A stretch of 64,000 nucleotides of DNA from Byssothecium circinans (lineage: Eukaryota; Ascomycota; Dothideomycetes; Pleosporales; Massarinaceae). Shown here in pieces: positions 58,876 through 64,000 of this stretch (positions are counted from its first letter, which is position 1; each line of letters starts with the position of its first letter). The stretch is taken from the NCBI GenBank assembly GCA_010015675.1, contig ML977019.1, positions 319,197 through 383,196 on the forward strand, in the 5' to 3' direction. The notes below the pieces were generated by a model that did no database searches, had not been told where the DNA came from, and saw nothing but the letters and a program-made list of their open reading frames with translations. The position numbers and the translations under genes are program-made.

Positions 58876-60271
58876 GAGAAGAACAAGCGCTATCCCATCG
58901 ATCAACAGAAGATTGATAACCTTACTGAGAAACTACTCCATACGGTTTCCTCTCAAGTCGCTGCTCAACTCAATCCAGATTACTTCTCCTCCCCCAGCTA
59001 CGAAGGACTGTCCCCAATGCAGTGCCAACAAAGCAACGGAGCAAGTATCCCGGAGAAGTGAACGCGAGCAACCTCCACTCAAGCCTTTCGACTCCGTTGC
59101 TATCGATATCATCGAGCTGGATGTCAACACCTTTACAGGGGAACGCTATGTGTTTTATGCATACGACCTCTTCTCCAAGTTCAACTTTGTTTTTATTATT
59201 AAGAAACGGCGGCAAGATTACCTTCTGAAAGCCTTTCGAGATCTCGATGCCCTCATCAAGCGCCAGTTCAATACGGCACCGCAATTTCTCTATCTCGATG
59301 GTGAATGGGGCTATGGCTTTCAAGCTTTAGATGACTCCTTAGTATACTACGCAGCATCAGAGGGAATACAACTGCAGCTTCGGTCACCTGATACTCCAGC
59401 TCAGTCAGGCCACGCCGAACGCTCAGGTAAGTCTCTCATCGAACGTACCCGTTCACTCAGAACCACTTCAGGACTTCCTCTTCACCTCATTAGAGAGATG
59501 TACTCATACGCTGGGTATGTACTCAATCGGACACCAGTCAAAGCTCTTGATTGGAAAACTCCTTTTGCAGTTGCATATCAACGGCTCCCTTCTCTCTCCC
59601 ATCTCCATATGTATGGATGCCGTGTGTACGCTCTCCGCAAGCACATTAAGCGCAAAGACAAGCTCTCCCCTCGAGCACTCATTGGCTACCTCGTTGGTGT
59701 TGACTCCAGAAACATCTATCGAGTATGGCTACCCGGAGCAAACTCATTTGGCTATCAAGGCAAAGTCATTCGTACGCATGACGTCACATTCGATGAATCG
59801 TTCTTCTACGGCTCTCACGATGGTGAAATGCTAAGGGGAATAGCATTAAAAGACGTAGTGCAGATGATTGAGCTTAATGACCCAATTAATCCTCTAAACA
59901 GTGACGCATCTTTAGTCCCTAAAGAAGAAAGCGAACCTGAATTCGATAGCACTGCAACCGATACCCAGTCTATCACTATTCCATCAACCGAAGCAATCCT
60001 GGCTTCAGCTGCGTCCCGCACTCCCGATCAACCTGATCCCAATCCTTATCCAACTCTAGAGTTAATGGGCTCCCCATCTAGACTCGACAGTTCTACTCCG
60101 TCACGGAATAGTTCTCCACTGTTACGTGATACTCCAGCTACATCTTCAAACGCAATCCAGCTCCCCAACCGACGGAAGCGCAAGTACACTACCAACAAGC
60201 ACCTGCAAGTAGAGAACGTACTTGATCGCCGAACTCGCACTCGTGTACTAGACGCACTTGTGGCTTACTAG
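58876..60271 (+). CDS. Copia integrase polyprotein segment (open frame of copy E)
   Basis: The frame is open from within the solo LTR to 60271, but the natural element part starts after 58876. Domains: zinc-binding pre-integrase end (CPQCSANKATEQVSRRS), integrase catalytic core (FDSVAIDIIELDV, FTGERYVFYAYDLFSKFNF, YLDGEWGYGFQAL, SPDTPAQSGHAERSGKSLIERTRSL), then the conserved HMYGCRVYALRKH-to-LIGYLVGVDSRNIYRVW block and a Pro/Ser/Thr-rich tail. The usual acidic triad can be traced as D of AIDIIELD, D of YLDGEW and E of HAERSG or EW. No start codon belongs to it; it would need translation from gag, which is broken. Dead in this copy. Confidence 0.65.
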
Positions 60272-61960
60272 ACTACACTTGTTTCCGCTTCTCTCACCTA
60301 AAAAGAGAGAATACACAAATCCCAACTTCCGCCTCCACCACGCTATTGGTCTGAGGTTACCAAACTACCTATCCATCTCCGCTCTAGTTTCATGGCAGCC
60401 TGTTAAGCTGAAATCGATACCATTGCACGCAAAGAAACCTTCCGAGAGATCTCCCTTAGTGATATCGACTCCACTCGGACCCAGATCCTTCCACTTATGT
60501 GGGTGTTTACATACAAGTTCGATGGTGACTGGTTAATCAAGTTCAAAGCACGCATCTTTGTAAGAGGTGATCTCCAGACCACAGCCGATGACACCCGAGC
60601 CATGACTCTTGCTATCCAGATCTTCCGAGCACTTATGGCTATTGCTGGTTACTTCAACCTTAAAATCCGACAATACGACGTTGTCAACGCTTTCACCAAC
60701 GTATTACTTCCAAAGCCCATATACACATGGCAACCTGAAGGCTTCTCCAATCCCGATTGAATATGGGAACTTCAACGCGCCCTCTACGGCCTCAAAACAT
60801 CACCACTTCTCTGGTACAATGACTTCACGGCAACCCTTCGAGCTCTCAGTTTCCGTCCAATCCTCGACGCCAGCTGCCTTTGGACTAATGATAAGGCCAT
60901 TGTCTTCTTCAACGTCGATGATATTATCACCATGGCAAAACCTAGGTACTCTTCCGCCCTTGACGATTTCGAAAAGAAGCTTGCACTGCGCTATGAGATT
61001 ACAAACCTCAAAGACCGAAAGCACCAAACGTTCTGCGGTGTTACTGTGTATCGAAACCGTGAAGATGGTGACCTCTAGCTCTTACAGAAGGTTTTCCTTA
61101 ACACCATCTTTCACAAATATACAGCACCAAAGCCGTGGTCTAAGTGTCCTCCTACTCCTCTCCCTTCCGAGGCCCTGGTACCCTTTACATGCAACAAGAA
61201 TCCATACAACGCAGAGCGTTATGCTCAAATTGTCGACTCCATTGGATACGCTGCAGGTGCTACTCGACCGGATGTCTCCAAAGCTCACTCAAAGCTAGCC
61301 GAGTTTCTCATCAATCCATCCGACCGTTACCTTGCTGCGGCTTACCAATGCCTTGCCTATCTCTTCTACACGCAAGACAAATCAATCCATTACTCCGCAA
61401 ACAATGACACTGCTGTCAACCAGTTCCTGGATTGGGAAGAAGTCGATTTCTTCCTAGCCACTAATGCGTCTTATGCCGATCACAAGGAGACTCGTAGGTC
61501 CACACAAGGCTGGGTCTTCATGTTCTTTAGCGGACCAATTGATTGGAACTCTACTCTCCAACGCTGCGTTACAAAGTCAACCACTGAAGCTGAGCTCATT
61601 GCGGCCTCATCCGGAGCAACCTAGCTGATCTGGTGGTGGCGCCTTCTCAAAGACTTAGGTCTACACTTCCAACATAAGCAAATCCTGCTTTGTAATAACC
61701 AACAAACGCTAAGCCTTCTCACCAAAGAAGCACCCCAACTCAAGACAACCCTCCGCCACGTCAATATCCATCATCACTGGCTCCGTCAAGCAACTCAAGA
61801 TGGTGTAATCCATCCACTCTATGTGGAAACCAAAGCACAACCAGCCGATGGCTTTACAAAGCTACTCACCCGTCAAAAACATGATGACTGGGTGAAAGGC
61901 CTCAACCTATCCGACGTCCCGTCACACATCCGAGAACCAGTCTCATCTCAACCTTCCTGA
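60272..61960 (+). pseudogene. Reverse transcriptase and RNase H of copy E, broken
   Basis: RT blocks WVFTYKFDGDWLIKFKAR, IRQYDVVNAFTNVLLPKP and LKTSPLLWYNDFTATL. The catalytic motif reads VFFNVDDIITMAKP (YVDD to NVDD). RNase H blocks FFLATNASYADHKETRRSTQG (D to N at the first catalytic position compared with copy D's ATDASYAD), STTEAELIAASSGAT and HVNIHHHWLRQAT. In-frame stops occur at about 60406, 60757, 61077 and 61622, several where copy D has Trp or Gln. The pattern fits C-to-T/G-to-A decay. Confidence 0.8.
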
Positions 61961-63418
61961 CAACCTGTCACTTCCCAGAACAGTTCCCTACCGTTCCAAT
62001 ACGGTTGCTGTTCACATCCTAATCAACCTGATCACTTTCTAGAAGACAGTTCCTGACGGTTCCTATACGGTTCGTCACTGTCACCCAATCCAGTTCGGTC
62101 CGTATGCAGTTAATCCACTATGGGCTTCATTCCATTCCAGTCCGGCTTATAGCCACCTTTCTCTCTTTTCCGCTGGGTCTATATGGCCGTTAGCAACTGA
62201 GTTACTATCCCTGTGTAGCTCAGAAAGTACTCTCAAACAGAATATATCAGTTCAACTTCTAGTGAAGACGTTCCTTGAAGTACTGGCTTGTGTGAACCAA
62301 CTTCGCGATAGGTCGGACTAGCTATCCAACCCCGTGATGACCAATCGGAGTCACTATATTTTGAGGCAAACGCAAGTCTGCCGTCCAGTTGCAGCACCCT
62401 TTGTTAGAAGAAGTCTCTGCAGCACACTACTAATGGACTCTCTTCCTAATCCAATACAGTTAACCCACTGTAGATCCTCTGAAGCCTCAATGCAGCGCCC
62501 CAGCTGTAGCTAGACTTCCGCAGTTCCATTTGATCCAATACAGTTAACCCACTGGGGATCCGCAGTTCCTTTCAGTCCGTATGCAGTTAACCCACTGTGG
62601 ACTCCCCAATCCAATTCCGATCCTTGGTTCTAAACCAGCCACAACGGTTCTCTACCGTCAGTGACAGTGATCACCCGTCTACTCTTGACATAACAGTTCC
62701 TAACCGTTCCAATACGGTTGCTGTTCACAATCCTGATCAACCTGATTACTTCCCAGAAGACAGTTCCAGACGGTTCTCATACAGCTCGTCACTGTCACCT
62801 GATCACCCTGATCAACCTAGACCAATCCACCGTTCCAATACGGTTCTCTACTGTCTCCAAACAGTTTATTTCAGACGTTCCAGTCTCACTGTACCCATAC
62901 AGTTCCTTACGGTTCGTCACTATTCAAGAACCATCCCATATCACTTCAGTGTCAAGTAAGTGACCCAAGCCGAGTACTAAGAGCATTCTTACTACACTAC
63001 AGTATGAGCTTTGCACCCGACGCTTCCAAAGCTCAGGGGGTGGAGCTCGTAGTACTAGTCCAAACAGTTCCAAACTGTTCAGAACCGTTCCTGATCTGTT
63101 CAACCCGCTGTATCAGATACACCTTGTCATTTTCCCATCCTAGGTTTAAGGTAATTGCTGAGTCCTCTCCTTTCATTCCAATTGCTGCGCAGCTACACAA
63201 GAACCTGCTAGCCTTTGGAGGCTCCTTCTTGTCAACGTTCTCCCACTAGGTTAGGTGTTTTGTTGCTAGAGCTATCCTGTATCTACATTCTTCTTCTTCT
63301 CTTCTGTCTCACTCTCCTCAACCTGCTAAGGGGGTGAGGAGTGTAACACACACACTATTCCTTATAGTTCTTAATAGTTCTTTCATCTCACCAGCCTTCT
63401 AGCTAAGCTAAGGGGGTG
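61961..63418 (+). other. Untranslated 3' part of copy E with dense GAAC-N-GTTC motifs
   Basis: 1.46 kb without coding sequence between the RNase H stop and the 3' LTR. It contains many AACNGTT words (61978-62085, 62640-62935, 63060-63095), the 62.1-62.6 kb repeat units, and three G-rich tracts (about 63037, 63328 and 63410), of which the last abuts the LTR. Confidence 0.6.
62095..62600. repeat. Four dispersed units with a cagttaaccca core
   Basis: Units near 62095-62125, 62450-62477, 62532-62562 and 62574-62606 share tccrtatgcagttaacc-type starts and an actgtgga-type end. Two also share ggatccgcagttcc. Their spacing is irregular. Confidence 0.7.
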
Positions 63419-63575
63419 TGTTAGACCTATAGTACTAAACAGTTCTCTACTATTCTCTAGCCTTATCTAGCCTAGCTTCAGCCCTTCGCCTATATAGTCT
63501 AGCCTCCTGAGCTTTACCGCTCTACACATAATTCATCCTTTTCTCTCTATGCTCTCGGTGCTCAGCTGTCCAACA
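63419..63575 (+). repeat. 3' LTR of copia copy E
   Basis: 157 bp beginning tgttagacctatag, preceded by the polypurine tract ctaagggggtg. Compared with the 5' LTR it is enriched in T and A at C/G positions (for example ccttatctag for cctcatccgg). Confidence 0.88.
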
Positions 63576-63580
63576 ATGCT

Positions 63581-64000
63581 AGTTACGTCGCAATCTATAA
63601 ATATTACCTATTTAAATTTTCTTATATTACGCAATTACTTATAGAATACTACTCTTCTTACATCCTTCTATTATTAAAGTGTTAATAACTTCTTTTATTA
63701 GATATTGTTAGAATATAAGAGTATATTTAATACTTATATTAATCTGCTCTTATTTCTATATATACTCCTTATTACCTAGTAGTTAAATACTATAGGTTAG
63801 TAATCTAGGCTATCCTAGACTACTACCACCTAGGCAGTTAACTATAGATCGGATGGAACCATCCTAGATCGATCGATCGATCAAGCAATCGATCAATCGA
63901 CCGATCCAAAGGTCTAGCCAATATTATGGCGTTATTGGTTCTTTATTAAATAAAGAAACTAGTTTTCTTTATTAAATAAAGAAACAATATTAAGCTAAGA
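63581..64000. other. AT-rich, mutated second copy of the cassette edge
   Basis: 63581-63740 aligns with 28571-28720 (the 3' end of the exonuclease gene), with C-to-T and G-to-A differences dominating. Beyond that lie a gatc microsatellite (about 63870-63906) and two palindromes of the tttctttattaaataaagaaa type (about 63938-63984). Coding capacity is lost. It continues beyond the window. Confidence 0.6.

Larger units (their letters stand above)
58109..63580 (+). mobile_element. Full-length Ty1/copia retrotransposon with target duplication (copy E)
   Basis: LTRs 58114-58270 and 63419-63575 (157 bp each) flanked by the 5 bp duplication atgct (58109-58113 and 63576-63580). Total element length is 5.46 kb including a nested solo LTR. 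gag is cut short and the protease with the neighbouring zinc-knuckle region is missing, so this copy is internally deleted. The integrase is open; RT and RNase H carry stops. The target was a degraded second copy of the zinc-finger/exonuclease cassette. Confidence 0.9.

Noticed and set aside
52690..63100. GAAC-N-GTTC words as heat-shock elements
   Set aside because: Heat-shock elements need GAA and TTC separated by two bases; here three bases separate them, so the match is not to that consensus.
1..64000. CRISPR arrays, bacterial operons, ribosome binding sites
   Set aside because: The window is clearly eukaryotic (spliceosomal introns throughout); no regularly spaced direct repeats of that type.

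Overview
The window comes from a filamentous ascomycete, probably a Dothideomycete-like mould. The class is inference; 'filamentous ascomycete' is well supported by many short (about 45-120 nt) GT-AG introns with ctaac-type branch sites, a fungal highly reducing polyketide synthase, a KTR/MNT mannosyltransferase, a Ybp1/Alf4 family protein, a Tad-type LINE, half-tRNA-primed Ty1/copia elements and RIP-like C-to-T mutation of repeats. Exon structures below were worked out by hand from splice motifs, reading frame and family alignment knowledge.

Left part (1 to about 28.1 kb) is ordinary gene space. At the left edge an MFS efflux transporter (minus, running off the window) is divergent from a complete 2597-residue highly reducing PKS (1660-10022, 11 exons) across a 1.39 kb intergenic region, so this is the edge of a secondary-metabolite locus; no tailoring gene lies on the right side of the PKS. 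Then follow housekeeping genes: TAF14 (YEATS + ET), a RanBP1/Yrb1 homologue, an unrecognised 737-residue single-TM protein, a small secreted cysteine-rich protein, a Golgi alpha-1,2-mannosyltransferase (KTR family), a DUF4604 protein, a small coiled-coil protein, LSm3, a Ybp1/Alf4/glomulin family protein (sharing a 291 bp divergent promoter with LSm3) and a luminal CxxC membrane protein.

Right part (28.1-64 kb) is a repeat compartment with no intact host gene recognised. It holds a pogo-type transposase remnant; a roughly 6.5 kb minus-strand cassette of two large intron-containing genes (one with C2H2 zinc fingers, one with a DEDDh exonuclease domain) that are almost intact but interrupted by a few in-frame stops, mostly TAA explicable as CAA-to-TAA; several degraded Ty1/copia copies; LINE pieces; a tRNA-like sequence with a Pol III terminator; a 744 bp dispersed repeat; and one full copia element (58114-63575) with 157 bp LTRs and a 5 bp target duplication. 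That element sits inside a second, AT-rich, heavily mutated copy of the edge of the zinc-finger/exonuclease cassette, and itself carries an inverted solo LTR of a sister family with its own 5 bp target duplication, so the order of insertions can be read.

The most unusual signals are the zinc-finger/exonuclease cassette, which I cannot assign to a known transposon class, and a short palindrome-like motif of the form GAAC-N-GTTC (and half sites) that is scattered dozens of times through LTRs, untranslated parts and even coding parts of the copia elements.
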